Source: CAWCPR01 sp963797475 | GTDB taxonomy: Bacteria > Chloroflexota > Anaerolineae > Anaerolineales > UBA4823 | Direction: 5' to 3' | Length of the DNA stretch: 64,000 nt | NCBI GenBank assembly: GCA_963797475.1 | Contig: CAWCPR010000001.1 | Location: forward strand, 2,666,001 to 2,730,000 | In this document: one piece after another, positions 24,473 to 33,259 of the stretch | Position numbering within the stretch: position 1 is the stretch's first letter | Layout of the letters: the number at the start of each line of letters is the position of its first letter | Translations under genes and position numbers: made by a program | Notes under the pieces: generated by a model | What the model was told of the DNA's origin: nothing | Database searches by the model: none | Seen by the model: the letters and a program-made list of their open reading frames with translations, nothing else

Positions 24473-26965
24473 ATGGCTGGCATGGAACGATTTACGCAAA
24501 GGGCGCGACGGGTACTTAGCCTGGCTCATCAGGAAGCCGAACAAATGCGCCATAATTATATTGGTACGGAGCATCTTCTCCTGGGTTTGATCCGTGAAGA
24601 AGGTGGAGTCGCCGGGCGCGTTTTGCGCGAACTGGGGCTGGATGCCAACCGAGTCCAGGAAATCGTGGAACGGTTGACTGGGCCGGGTCAATACCGAGGC
24701 GGGAAGCTGGACCTTTCCCCGGGCACGCAGCAGGTTTTGGAATATGCTGTGGAAGAAGCCCGCCGGATGGGCCATCATTACATTGGTACGGAACACATTC
24801 TTTTAGGCCTGGTACGTTATGGAGAAGGGGTCGCCCTGGATGTGCTGCGCAAGCTGGGCGTATCGCCGGAACAAATCCGGCGCCAGACGCGCCGTGTGTT
24901 GCAGGAAACCAGCGCTACACGCCGAACGAGCACTGGTGAAGCGAAATCCACCAAGCCGGAACAAGCCCGGCCCAAAACGCCCATGGTGGACCAATTGGCA
25001 ACTGACCTGACGGCGCTCGCCGAAGACGGGAAACTCGACCCGGTGATTGGCCGCCAGATGGAAATCGAGCGAGTCATACAAATTCTGGCTCGCCGGACGA
25101 AGAACAACCCGGCTCTGATCGGTGAGCCTGGCGTTGGCAAGACCGCAATCGTCGAAGGCCTGGCGCAGCGCATCATCGATGGCGATGTGCCCGGGCCGCT
25201 GCTGGATAAGCGCGTGCTGCAGTTGGACGTTGGCTCCCTGGTCGCAGGCACCATGTACCGCGGCCAGTTCGAGGAGCGCCTCAAGCGGGTGATCGAAGAG
25301 CTGAAAGCGTCCGGCGCGATCCTGTTCATCGACGAAGTCCACATGTTAGTGGGGGCCGGCGCGGCCGGTTCCTCCGTAGACGCAGCCAATATCCTTAAGC
25401 CGGCTTTATCGCGCGGCGAGCTGCAGGTGATCGGCGCCACAACGCTGGACGAATACCGCAAGCATATCGAGAGCGACGCAGCGCTTGAGCGCCGGTTCCA
25501 GCCGGTGATCGTGGAAGAACCGACCATCGACGAGACGATCGACATCCTGCGCGGCGTGCGCAGCGCCTACGAGGAGCACCACCGGCTGACCATCTCGGAT
25601 GAGGCGTTGGACGCGGCGGCGCACCTTTCCGCCCGCTATGTGACCGAGCGATTCTTGCCGGATAAGGCCATTGACCTGATCGACGAATCCTCTTCACGGG
25701 TGCGCATGTACAAAAGCCCGGCGGCCAAGACGGCCAAAGATCTGATGAACCAGTTGCGCGAGATCCGCCAAAATCACGCTCTGGCCCTGGAAGACGGGCG
25801 CAATGACGATGCCCAGGATTACCTGGACCGCCAGGAAGCCCTGGAGCGCCAGTTGGAGCGCCTGCGCACCGGTTGGGATCGCTCGACCAGCCCAATCGTG
25901 ACGGCGGACGATATCGCCGAGGTTGTTTCCATGTGGACTGGCGTACCGGTCATGCAGATCGCCCAGGAGGAATCCCTGCGCCTGCTGCGGATGGAAGATG
26001 AGCTGCGCCAGCAGATCGTCGGGCAGGAAGAAGCCATTCAGTCGATATCCAAAGCGGTCCGGCGGGCGCGCGCCGGCTTGAAGGATCCGCGCCGCCCGAT
26101 TGGATCCTTTATTTTCCTCGGGCCAACCGGGGTGGGGAAGACCGAGCTGACCAAAGCGCTGGCGCGCTTCTTGTTTGGCAGCGAGGACGCCCTCATCCAA
26201 CTGGACATGTCCGAATTCATGGAGCGCCACACGGTCAGCCGGTTGGTTGGAGCGCCTCCGGGATATGTAGGTTATGAAGAGTCAGGCCAGCTCACCGAAG
26301 CGCTGCGGCGCAGGCCCTACTCGATCGTTGTCTTCGACGAGATCGAGAAGGCGCACCCCGAAGCGCACAATATGCTGCTGCAGATCATGGAAGAAGGCCA
26401 TCTTTCCGACGCCCGCGGCCGTAAGGTGGATTTCCGCAACGCCATCATCGTGATGACCTCCAACGTCGGCGCGGATGTGATCAAGCGCCAGGCCTCATTG
26501 GGATTCAGCTTCAAGCGGGATGAGGAAACTCAGGAGCGAGCGGCCTACGATGAAATGCGCAAGAAGCTGATCGATTCGCTCAAGCGTGTGTTTCGGCCGG
26601 AGTTTATCAACCGAGTCGACAGCGTGATCGTTTTCCGCTCGCTGAACAAGCAGGATATCGAGCAGATCGTGGAGCTGGAATTGAATAAGGTCGCCCATCG
26701 CCTGGAGGAGCACGATATCGTCTTGAGCGCCACCCCGGCTGCCTTGAGCCTGCTTTCGGAGCAGGGCTATGATCCTGAGATGGGCGCTCGCCCGCTGCGC
26801 CGGATTATCCAGCAAAAAGTAGAAGATCCATTGTCGGATGCGCTGCTCTCAGGCGATTTTTCTGACAGCGATGTGATCGTTGTGGACGTGGAGGAGGGCG
26901 AAGTGGTGCTGCACCGCGGCGAGAGCCAGCTCTCTCCGCCTGCCGAAGCGGTGGCGACCGGCTAA
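24473..26965 (+). CDS. clpC: ATP-dependent Clp protease ATPase subunit ClpC
   Basis: An 830-residue Hsp100 unfoldase that feeds substrates to ClpP. Two Clp N-repeats (RFTQRARRVLSLAHQEAEQM; HYIGTEHILLGLVRYGEG) are followed by AAA-1 with Walker A GEPGVGKT near residue 217, a short middle domain (EALERQLERLRTGW), and AAA-2 with GPTGVGKTELTKALA near residue 549. The C-terminal D2-small domain has GYDPEMGARPLRR. The ATG at 24473 has GGAGG 8 nt upstream; the frame is open further 5' but without support. No ctsR or mcsAB neighbours are present. Confidence 0.96.
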   Translation: MAGMERFTQRARRVLSLAHQEAEQMRHNYIGTEHLLLGLIREEGGVAGRVLRELGLDANRVQEIVERLTGPGQYRGGKLDLSPGTQQVLEYAVEEARRMGHHYIGTEHILLGLVRYGEGVALDVLRKLGVSPEQIRRQTRRVLQETSATRRTSTGEAKSTKPEQARPKTPMVDQLATDLTALAEDGKLDPVIGRQMEIERVIQILARRTKNNPALIGEPGVGKTAIVEGLAQRIIDGDVPGPLLDKRVLQLDVGSLVAGTMYRGQFEERLKRVIEELKASGAILFIDEVHMLVGAGAAGSSVDAANILKPALSRGELQVIGATTLDEYRKHIESDAALERRFQPVIVEEPTIDETIDILRGVRSAYEEHHRLTISDEALDAAAHLSARYVTERFLPDKAIDLIDESSSRVRMYKSPAAKTAKDLMNQLREIRQNHALALEDGRNDDAQDYLDRQEALERQLERLRTGWDRSTSPIVTADDIAEVVSMWTGVPVMQIAQEESLRLLRMEDELRQQIVGQEEAIQSISKAVRRARAGLKDPRRPIGSFIFLGPTGVGKTELTKALARFLFGSEDALIQLDMSEFMERHTVSRLVGAPPGYVGYEESGQLTEALRRRPYSIVVFDEIEKAHPEAHNMLLQIMEEGHLSDARGRKVDFRNAIIVMTSNVGADVIKRQASLGFSFKRDEETQERAAYDEMRKKLIDSLKRVFRPEFINRVDSVIVFRSLNKQDIEQIVELELNKVAHRLEEHDIVLSATPAALSLLSEQGYDPEMGARPLRRIIQQKVEDPLSDALLSGDFSDSDVIVVDVEEGEVVLHRGESQLSPPAEAVATG

Positions 26966-27047
26966 CTCCGGACGCAAATCGCAGGCCGTTTCTCAAACAA
27001 GTGACAGTGGCTCTTTCCCGGCTCCGCCGGGAAAACCATAAAGGTTT

Positions 27048-27081
27048 AAGAGAACGCAGGGATTTGCCTCTGCGTTCTCTT
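27048..27081 (+). terminator. Intrinsic terminator after clpC
   Basis: AAGAGAACGCAG (27048-27059) pairs perfectly with CTGCGTTCTCTT (27070-27081) around a 10-nt loop. The radA promoter lies within and directly after it. Confidence 0.75.
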
Positions 27082-27091
27082 TGGCTATAAT
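27064..27091 (+). promoter_or_regulatory. radA promoter giving a leaderless message
   Basis: TTGCCT (27064-27069), a 16-bp spacer and TATAAT (27086-27091). The ATG of radA begins 6 nt later, where the first transcribed base would be. No ribosome binding site exists. Confidence 0.65.
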
Positions 27092-27097
27092 AACATC

Positions 27098-28549
27098 ATG
27101 GCAAAAACCCGTACGCAGTATGTCTGTCAGCAATGCGGCCGTAAGTCGGCCCGCGAAATGGGGCGCTGCCCACAATGCGGCGCCTGGAACAGTATGGTGG
27201 AGGAGGTCGTGCTGGCCCCCAGCGCCGCTTCTCGAAAGGTCGCCTCCGGGCAGTCGGGCTTATCCAGCCCGAGGCGCCTATCCGAGATTAGCGGGGATGT
27301 TGAGGAAAGGCTGCCGTTGTCGATCGAGGAGTTTGCCCGGGTGCTGGGTGGCGGGGTAGTCCCCGGCTCAGTGGTCCTGATCGGCGGCGATCCGGGCATT
27401 GGAAAGTCGACGCTGCTGCTCCAGGTTGCACTGGAGATGGCGCGCCGGGTGCGGATTTTATACGTTTCAGGGGAGGAATCGGAGCGCCAGATCAAAATGC
27501 GCGCCTTGCGCCTGCTGAGGGCCGTAGGCGAGGCCCAGAACGAGGGGATCTCCGCACAGGGTGATGGTGGTCTCGCCGGCATCCCGGAGGACCTGTTCCT
27601 GGTCACTGAGACCAATCTCAACACCATCCTTGAGCATATCGAAGAGGTGCAGCCTGGGCTGCTGGTGGTTGACTCGGTACAAACCACCTATATGCCCGAA
27701 TTGGAGTCGTCGGCCGGCTCGGTCTCGCAGGTGCGCGAGACCTCCTCCCGCTTGAGAGAACTGGCCAAATCTTCCGGGCTGGCGGTCTTTTTGATCGGTC
27801 ATGTCACCAAAGAGGGCACCATCGCCGGCCCGCGCGTGTTGGAGCACATCGTCGATACGGTGCTTTACCTGGAAGGCGACCGCTTCCAATCCTACCGGCT
27901 GCTGCGCTCGGTGAAAAACCGCTTCGGGGCGACTTCTGAAGTGGGCGTGTTCGAGATGCGCGATCGGGGTATGGTGGAGGTCACCAATCCCTCGGAAGCC
28001 TTCCTGGCAGAACGCATGGTCAACGCCCCTGGCTCTGCAATTGCCGTTACGATGGAGGGCACCCGCCCGCTGCTGGTGGAAATCCAGGGCCTGACCAGCC
28101 CGACCTCATTTGGTAACCCGCGCCGCACCCCGAATGGGATTGATTTCAACCAACTCTTGCTCACCGTGGCGGTTCTCACCCGCCGGGTGGGGCTGCGCCT
28201 GGGGGAGCAGGATATTTTCGTCAATGTGGTAGGCGGCCTGGTGGTGGATGAGCCGGCTGCCGACCTGGGGGTGGCGGCGGCAATTGCCTCTTCTTATCGA
28301 AATGTGCCGCTGCGCGCCGATACGGTCCTGATCGGAGAAGTCGGCCTTTCCGGTGAGCTGCGCATGGTCGGCCAGATGCCCGCCCGCTTGCGGGAAGCCG
28401 CCAAGCTGGGCTTTAAAACGGCCGTCGTGCCACGCCGCGTTCGCCAGACTGTGCCCTGGCCGGATGGTATCCAGATTGTCGAAGTACGCTCTTTGCGCCA
28501 GGCATTGGATCATGCTTTACTGGCCGAGGGCTCAGGGGACAGTTCTTAA
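27098..28549 (+). CDS. radA: DNA repair protein RadA/Sms
   Basis: A 483-residue RecA-like helicase that promotes branch migration in recombination. It has an N-terminal four-Cys zinc finger (CQQCGRKS and CPQCGAWN; Cys10, 13, 24, 27), Walker A GGDPGIGKSTLLLQ near residue 96, the family motif KNRFG near residue 273 (VKNRFGATSEVGVFEM), and a Lon-protease-like C-terminal domain. Transcription may start at the ATG itself. dus follows 7 nt after the stop. Confidence 0.96.
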   Translation: MAKTRTQYVCQQCGRKSAREMGRCPQCGAWNSMVEEVVLAPSAASRKVASGQSGLSSPRRLSEISGDVEERLPLSIEEFARVLGGGVVPGSVVLIGGDPGIGKSTLLLQVALEMARRVRILYVSGEESERQIKMRALRLLRAVGEAQNEGISAQGDGGLAGIPEDLFLVTETNLNTILEHIEEVQPGLLVVDSVQTTYMPELESSAGSVSQVRETSSRLRELAKSSGLAVFLIGHVTKEGTIAGPRVLEHIVDTVLYLEGDRFQSYRLLRSVKNRFGATSEVGVFEMRDRGMVEVTNPSEAFLAERMVNAPGSAIAVTMEGTRPLLVEIQGLTSPTSFGNPRRTPNGIDFNQLLLTVAVLTRRVGLRLGEQDIFVNVVGGLVVDEPAADLGVAAAIASSYRNVPLRADTVLIGEVGLSGELRMVGQMPARLREAAKLGFKTAVVPRRVRQTVPWPDGIQIVEVRSLRQALDHALLAEGSGDSS

Positions 28550-28556
28550 CCCGCGC

Positions 28557-29540
28557 ATGTCCGATATCCAGCCTCAATCCAATCCCGAAGAAGCCAGCTT
28601 TTTTGTTGGGTCTGTCCCGGTTTTTGGCGATCTCATCCTGTCTCCAATGGATGGGTTCTCCGACCTGCCTTTCCGCTCCTTCTGCCGGGAATTGGGTTCG
28701 GCAATGAGCTACACCGAATTCATCAATGCCCAGGATATCCTCAATGGCCACCCGCACATTGAGCAGAAGTTCGCTTTTCTGGTGCAGGAGCGCCCGGTCG
28801 TCTTTCAGATCTATGACGATGACCCGCAGCGGTTATTGGAAGTTGCACTCCGCCTGCAAGAACGAGGCCCGGATATAATCGATATTAATATGGGCTGCTC
28901 GGCTAAAACTGTTTCTGGGCGCGGCGCCGGCGCGGGATTACTGCGCACGCCGCTTAAAGTTGCGCAAATCTTCCAAAAACTCAGCCGGGCGCTGCAGGTT
29001 CCTGTGACCGCGAAAATACGCCTGGGGTGGGACCAGGATGTGCGCAACTATCTGGTGATCGCCCGCATCGTCGAAGAGAACGGAGGGGCTTTGGTCGCCG
29101 TTCATGGGCGCACAAAAGCCCAGGGGTATGGTGGAAATGCAGATTGGGAGGCAATCGGGGAGATCAAAGCCGCCCTCTCGATCCCGGTGATCGGGAACGG
29201 CGATGTGCGGACGGTCGCCGATATTGAGCGAATGAAGGCCCAGACTGGCTGTGAGGCGGTGATGATCGGCCGCGCTGCAATCGGCAACCCGTGGATCTTC
29301 TCGCATCTTGATCGCAGCCAGGTGCCCCCCTGGCAGGTGAAAGCTGGCATGCTGCGCCATCTGGAGCGGATGCTGTCCTTTTATGATGGGGATTATGGAC
29401 TGGTGCTTTTTCGTAAGCACGCCAGCCGCTACCTGAGTCCTATCCCGTTGAGCCGTGAGCAGCGCCAGCGATTGCTTACCTGTGAACGGCCTGACGAATT
29501 TTTGGAGCTCCTCGAAACACAGCTATTAATACTGGCGTAA
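28557..29540 (+). CDS. dus: tRNA-dihydrouridine synthase
   Basis: A 327-residue FMN enzyme that reduces uridines in the tRNA D-loop. It has LSPMDGFSDLPFRSFCREL, the catalytic Cys in INMGCSAKTVSGRGAGAGLL, VTAKIRLGWD, VAVHGRTKAQGYGG and PVIGNGDVRTVADIERM. Usual GCP is GCS here, with the Cys retained. The ATG at 28557 follows the radA stop and has no clear ribosome binding site; the frame is open into radA. The Dus subclass was not determined. Confidence 0.93.
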   Translation: MSDIQPQSNPEEASFFVGSVPVFGDLILSPMDGFSDLPFRSFCRELGSAMSYTEFINAQDILNGHPHIEQKFAFLVQERPVVFQIYDDDPQRLLEVALRLQERGPDIIDINMGCSAKTVSGRGAGAGLLRTPLKVAQIFQKLSRALQVPVTAKIRLGWDQDVRNYLVIARIVEENGGALVAVHGRTKAQGYGGNADWEAIGEIKAALSIPVIGNGDVRTVADIERMKAQTGCEAVMIGRAAIGNPWIFSHLDRSQVPPWQVKAGMLRHLERMLSFYDGDYGLVLFRKHASRYLSPIPLSREQRQRLLTCERPDEFLELLETQLLILA

Positions 29541-29628
29541 ACAAAATCTACGTAAACTTACATTGACCAATGGCTGGATTCTGATAAATTATCATCATGC
29601 AGATGATCTCAAAAAGGGGATCAACATC

Positions 29629-30927
29629 ATGTTGCGCAAGCGCCTCCAATTGGGGTTAATCCATGTCGCTGTAGCAATGACTCTTGTGCCGATCAACAGC
29701 ACTTTGAACCGGGTGATGATCAAAGAACTGGCTCTTTCGGCCACGCTGGTTGCCGTGTTGGCGTCACTGCCTTACCTGTTTTCCCCGGTTCAGTTGGCGA
29801 TTGGCTCATACTCCGACCGCCACCCACTCCGGGGCTACCGGCGTACGCCGTACATCGTCCTTGGATTGGTGTTGTGCGCGTTGGGGATGATGCTGTCGCC
29901 GCAGGCGGCATTCCTCCTTCCGCACAACTGGTGGGCTGGACTGGGCCTGGGGATCTTGACGTTTGGCGCCTGGGGCATGGGGTTTAACTTTGCCACGGTT
30001 TCTTATTTCTCCCTGGCTTCCGAGATCTCCGGTGAAAAAGGGCGCTCGCGAACGGTCGCGATCATGTTCTTCATGATGATCGCCAGCATTATTGTGACCG
30101 CCATCGCCCTCAGCCGGCTGTTGGATCCCTATTCTCCTGAGTTGCTGATAAAAGCCTTCCGTTTTGTGGCCCTGTTTGCCCTGGCCCTGGGGGGGATCGG
30201 CCTGATCCGGCTGGAAGAGCGCTCCGGAGAGGCCGTCGTTCCGCTCGCGGAGCGCAATACTCTGAGGGGCCTGTGGCAGACGGTTGTGGAAAACAGGCAG
30301 GTGCTGCTTTTCTTCTGGTACTTGATCTTTTTGTTGGCGGCGATCCTGGGCCAGGATGTGCTCCTGGAGCCATTTGCCGGCGAAGCTTTCCAATTGCCGG
30401 TACAGGCGACCACACGCATTACTTCGGTCTGGGGCGCCTGCGTTTTGCTGTCTCTACTGGTCGCCGGCTTGTTGGAAGGCCGGGTGGCGAAGCGAAAGGT
30501 GGTCATAATCGGCGCCCTGGGAGCGGTGGCTGCGTTCATCTTGATCGCGGCCAGCGGCATTTTGATCAACAAAAGTGTATTTTACAGCGGTGTGGTGCTG
30601 CTGGGCCTGGCGACCGGGTTGGCAACGGTTTCAAACCTTTCCTTGATGCTGGATATGACCATTGCTGGCAAAGTTGGTCTTTTCATCGGCGCGTGGGGGA
30701 TGGCCGACGCTCTGGCGCGCCTGACAGGCTCGGTAGTCAGCGGCATTGTTCGCGACCTGGCCAGCCAGATCGCCCAGGATCCGGTGAGCGGGTACGTTAT
30801 CGTCTTTGGGATGGAAGCGTTGATGCTGGTCGTCTCGCTCTTTCTGCTGCGCAGGATTGATGTGGGTGCATTCCGCCGCCAGACCGAACAAGCTTCTCTG
30901 GTCGAGCGAGCCGCCATTGCCGGATAA
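29629..30927 (+). CDS. PucC/BCD-family MFS transporter
   Basis: A 432-residue protein with about 12 membrane segments. It matches the bacteriochlorophyll-delivery (PucC, LhaA, BCD) branch of the MFS: STLNRVMIKELALSATLVAV, LFSPVQLAIGSYSDRHPLRG and VLLEPFAGEAFQLP. In phototrophs such proteins help assemble light-harvesting complexes. No pigment or reaction-centre genes are in the window. The ATG at 29629 is preferred because its product starts with a short basic segment before the first helix. A regulator, a 47-residue membrane protein and a multi-pass protein follow. Confidence 0.8.
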   Translation: MLRKRLQLGLIHVAVAMTLVPINSTLNRVMIKELALSATLVAVLASLPYLFSPVQLAIGSYSDRHPLRGYRRTPYIVLGLVLCALGMMLSPQAAFLLPHNWWAGLGLGILTFGAWGMGFNFATVSYFSLASEISGEKGRSRTVAIMFFMMIASIIVTAIALSRLLDPYSPELLIKAFRFVALFALALGGIGLIRLEERSGEAVVPLAERNTLRGLWQTVVENRQVLLFFWYLIFLLAAILGQDVLLEPFAGEAFQLPVQATTRITSVWGACVLLSLLVAGLLEGRVAKRKVVIIGALGAVAAFILIAASGILINKSVFYSGVVLLGLATGLATVSNLSLMLDMTIAGKVGLFIGAWGMADALARLTGSVVSGIVRDLASQIAQDPVSGYVIVFGMEALMLVVSLFLLRRIDVGAFRRQTEQASLVERAAIAG

Positions 30928-30944
30928 TTTTCTGCGGAGAGCCT

Positions 30945-31568
30945 ATGGCATCTGATTGGATAAGTCTGAGCAAAGCAGCCCAGTTGTTAGGCGTCCATCC
31001 CAGCACTGTACGGAATTGGTCAGATCAGGGTGTTTTACCCGTCCACCGCACCCAGGGCGGTCACCGCCGTTACCTGCGCAGCGAAGTGGAATTGTGGATA
31101 CAATCCAAGCGAGCGGACCGGCCGGCGGATCTCCACCTGGTGGTACAGAATGCGCTGCGCAATACCCGTTTTCAAATCAGCGAAGGCCACCTGACGGCTG
31201 AAGGATGGTACAACCGGTTGGACGACGAAGCGCGCAACCAGTATCGCTCCAGCGGGCGGTCCCTGCTGCAAGGCTTAATCAGCTATATGAATGCAGACGG
31301 GACTACGGCGACTGCCGAAGCGCAAGCCCTGGGTTACGAATACGCTTCTCGCGGCCGCCGCTGCGGGTTGAGCACCAATGAAGCCACCCGCGCATTCCTC
31401 TTTTTCCGCAGCGTGCTGTTCGAATCGATGCTGAGCGTCTACGAGGCCGCGGCGGTCAGCTCTCCGGTTGCCTGGAGCGACATGTTCCGCAAAGTCAACG
31501 CCTTCACCGACCAGATCTTACTGACCCTCATGGATACCTACGATGCGTACCAGCGGGCGAATTTATGA
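30945..31568 (+). CDS. MerR-like HTH regulator with helical C-terminal domain
   Basis: A 207-residue protein with an N-terminal MerR/excisionase-type helix-turn-helix (SLSKAAQLLGVHPSTVRNWS; GVLPVHRTQGGHRRYLRSEV). The roughly 130-residue helical C-terminal domain (RNQYRSSGRSLLQGLISYMN; FFRSVLFESMLSVYEA) resembles RsbR-type or histidine-kinase N-terminal sensor folds; this is tentative. It follows the PucC-like gene by 17 bp and overlaps the next small gene by 4 bp. Confidence 0.82.
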   Translation: MASDWISLSKAAQLLGVHPSTVRNWSDQGVLPVHRTQGGHRRYLRSEVELWIQSKRADRPADLHLVVQNALRNTRFQISEGHLTAEGWYNRLDDEARNQYRSSGRSLLQGLISYMNADGTTATAEAQALGYEYASRGRRCGLSTNEATRAFLFFRSVLFESMLSVYEAAAVSSPVAWSDMFRKVNAFTDQILLTLMDTYDAYQRANL

Positions 31569-31708
31569 ACCGTCAAAGCAAGCGTTTTAACCCCACAAAA
31601 TGGTCTGAGCGCCTGATCCCTTTCTTGCTGGCGCTGCTGGCGATTGGCTTGCTTGTAACGGTCGCGATCGTGATCCTTTCTTTGATCGGCCTGACCCCTG
31701 GCTTTTGA
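31565..31708 (+). CDS. Small single-pass membrane protein (47 residues)
   Basis: MNRQSKRFNPTKWSERLIPF is followed by a hydrophobic segment (LLALLAIGLLVTVAIVILSL) and ends TPGF. The ATG overlaps the regulator's TGA (ATGA), implying translational coupling. A basic N-terminus predicts a cytoplasmic N-terminus. No known family was recognised. Confidence 0.65.
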   Translation: MNRQSKRFNPTKWSERLIPFLLALLAIGLLVTVAIVILSLIGLTPGF

Positions 31709-31735
31709 ATTTACCTGATTTCTTTGGAGGCACCT

Positions 31736-32458
31736 ATGCATTACATTTCGATCCTTTCTACAGTCGTCACATTTATTTTCGCCATCGCAGTGTTAACCCG
31801 CTACCGCTATAAAAAAGGCAGCCACCTGCTATTATGGGGGATCGGCTTGATTTTTTATGGCTTAGGGACTCTGACAGAAGTTGTTCTGTCCTTTACGTTT
31901 AACCCGCTGGCTTTGAAGCTCTGGTATCTTTGTGGGGCGATGCTGACGGCTGCCTGGTTGGGCCAGGGGACGGTGTTCCTGCTGATTCGCAGGCGCGGCG
32001 TCGCACCGGCCCTGACGGTCGTTCTGGCCCTGGTGTCGCTGGCGGCCTTTGGACTGATCCTGGCCGCGCCGCTCACCTCGGCTGCGGCTGGCTACGATGT
32101 CGGACAACCGGTTTCCGTCCAGTATAAAGAACTTCTGACCCGCAGCGGCGGGATTATTCTCCTGACCATTTTGCTCAATATCTACGGCACGCTCACCCTG
32201 GTGGGTGGGGCGATCTACTCGGCGTTCCTTTTCTGGCGTAAAAAGGTGCTTCTCAACCGTGTTTTGGGCAACATTTTGATCGCCGCAGGGGCCTTGATGC
32301 CCGCCATGGCAGGCTCTTTTGTCAAGGCTGGCCTGGTAGATTGGTTATATGTCAGCGAGTTTATCGGCGTGGTGTTGATGTATTTTGGGTTTATACAGGC
32401 CACCGCTGCAAAGCCGGCTGAACAGCAGGCACCCATCGCCACACCCGCCTCGCGCTAG
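31736..32458 (+). CDS. Multi-pass membrane protein, about seven segments
   Basis: A 240-residue hydrophobic protein with about seven predicted helices, an Arg/Lys-rich loop after the first (TRYRYKKGSH) and a Pro/Ala tail. GGAGG lies 6 nt before the ATG. It is the last gene of the apparent four-gene unit beginning with the PucC-like carrier. No family was recognised, so its function is open. Confidence 0.75.
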   Translation: MHYISILSTVVTFIFAIAVLTRYRYKKGSHLLLWGIGLIFYGLGTLTEVVLSFTFNPLALKLWYLCGAMLTAAWLGQGTVFLLIRRRGVAPALTVVLALVSLAAFGLILAAPLTSAAAGYDVGQPVSVQYKELLTRSGGIILLTILLNIYGTLTLVGGAIYSAFLFWRKKVLLNRVLGNILIAAGALMPAMAGSFVKAGLVDWLYVSEFIGVVLMYFGFIQATAAKPAEQQAPIATPASR

Positions 32459-32509
32459 CCCACGCTGGGCCGCGCTAAGCTCACACCAATCTTTGCCTGT
32501 AAATCGTTT

Positions 32510-32683
32510 TTACCTGGATGCCCCTGGTGCCCCCAGGGGCAGTTTGTTCTCGTCTCTAAGGTGATCGACAAATTTAATGATTTCGTCGATGTATCTCTGG
32601 GGCTGCGCCAGGTGAATTTCATGCCCGCAAGCGGCGTATCTATAAGGTGGTACAATCGGCTCATTGTTAGCGATCAGGGGCTT
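32510..32683 (-). pseudogene. Remnant of an alpha/beta-hydrolase C-terminus
   Basis: A minus-strand frame of 57 codons without a start reads LIANNEPIVPPYR, then YAACGHEIHLAQPQRYIDEI and IKFVDHLRDENKLPLG to a TAA. GHEIHL is the catalytic-His region and NNEPIVPP the acid-loop region of alpha/beta hydrolases. In intact enzymes these are separated by about 20 more residues, so an internal deletion is likely, and everything upstream is missing. The C-terminal codons overlap the terminator hairpin of the preceding gene. Confidence 0.6.
32519..32541 (+). terminator. Hairpin after the multi-pass membrane protein gene
   Basis: TGCCCCTGG (32519-32527) pairs with CCAGGGGCA (32533-32541) around a 5-nt loop, followed by GTTTGTT. 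A plausible but T-poor terminator. Confidence 0.5.
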
Positions 32684-32720
32684 TTACCGGTCGGTCACCA
32701 TCACGGTATTGGAGTTGAAA

Positions 32721-33254
32721 ATGAGTGAAGAATTTTCCGGATTGTTTGGTTCGATGCTCGGGTCTTTCCCGATTTCACGCATCCGTCGCAACCATGGATT
32801 GGAACATGCCACGCTGCACCTGCTGGCAAAGCGCTATCCCAGGACCAGCATGGCCGGCCATTCGGATGTGGGCGGGTTTTGGATCCTGGGAGATGTAGAC
32901 ACCGCCGCACTGAGAGAAACGGTTGGGGAAGCGCTGCAACGCATGCGCGGCGGCGAGGAAGAGCTGGCCGTCCATCCCAACTGCGGTACGAATTTCGTCA
33001 CCGCCGGCACCTTTGCCGGCGTTGCAGCTTCACTGGCGATGTTCGGGGCCGGGCGGCGGCTGCGTGATAAGCTGGAGCGCATTCCACTGGCGGCCTCCCT
33101 GGCAACTCTGGCGCTGATGGTAGCCCAGCCAATGGGTTTGCTGATTCAGGAGCGGGTCACCACCTCGGGTAAGCCGGGGGATCTGGAGGTGGTCGACATT
33201 ATCCCTTCCACGCGCGGCCGGATCACGACCCACCGGGTGGTCACGCAGGGGTAG
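32721..33254 (+). CDS. DUF6391-like membrane-associated protein
   Basis: A 177-residue protein with the segment RIRRNHGLEHATLHLLAKRY, matching the HGLEHATL signature I associate with DUF6391. Later hydrophobic segments (AGTFAGVAASLAMFGAG; LAASLATLALMVAQPMG) suggest membrane association. Function unknown. GGAG precedes the ATG at 32721. holA follows 5 bp after the stop, so they are likely co-transcribed. Confidence 0.75.
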   Translation: MSEEFSGLFGSMLGSFPISRIRRNHGLEHATLHLLAKRYPRTSMAGHSDVGGFWILGDVDTAALRETVGEALQRMRGGEEELAVHPNCGTNFVTAGTFAGVAASLAMFGAGRRLRDKLERIPLAASLATLALMVAQPMGLLIQERVTTSGKPGDLEVVDIIPSTRGRITTHRVVTQG

Positions 33255-33259
33255 TCAGA

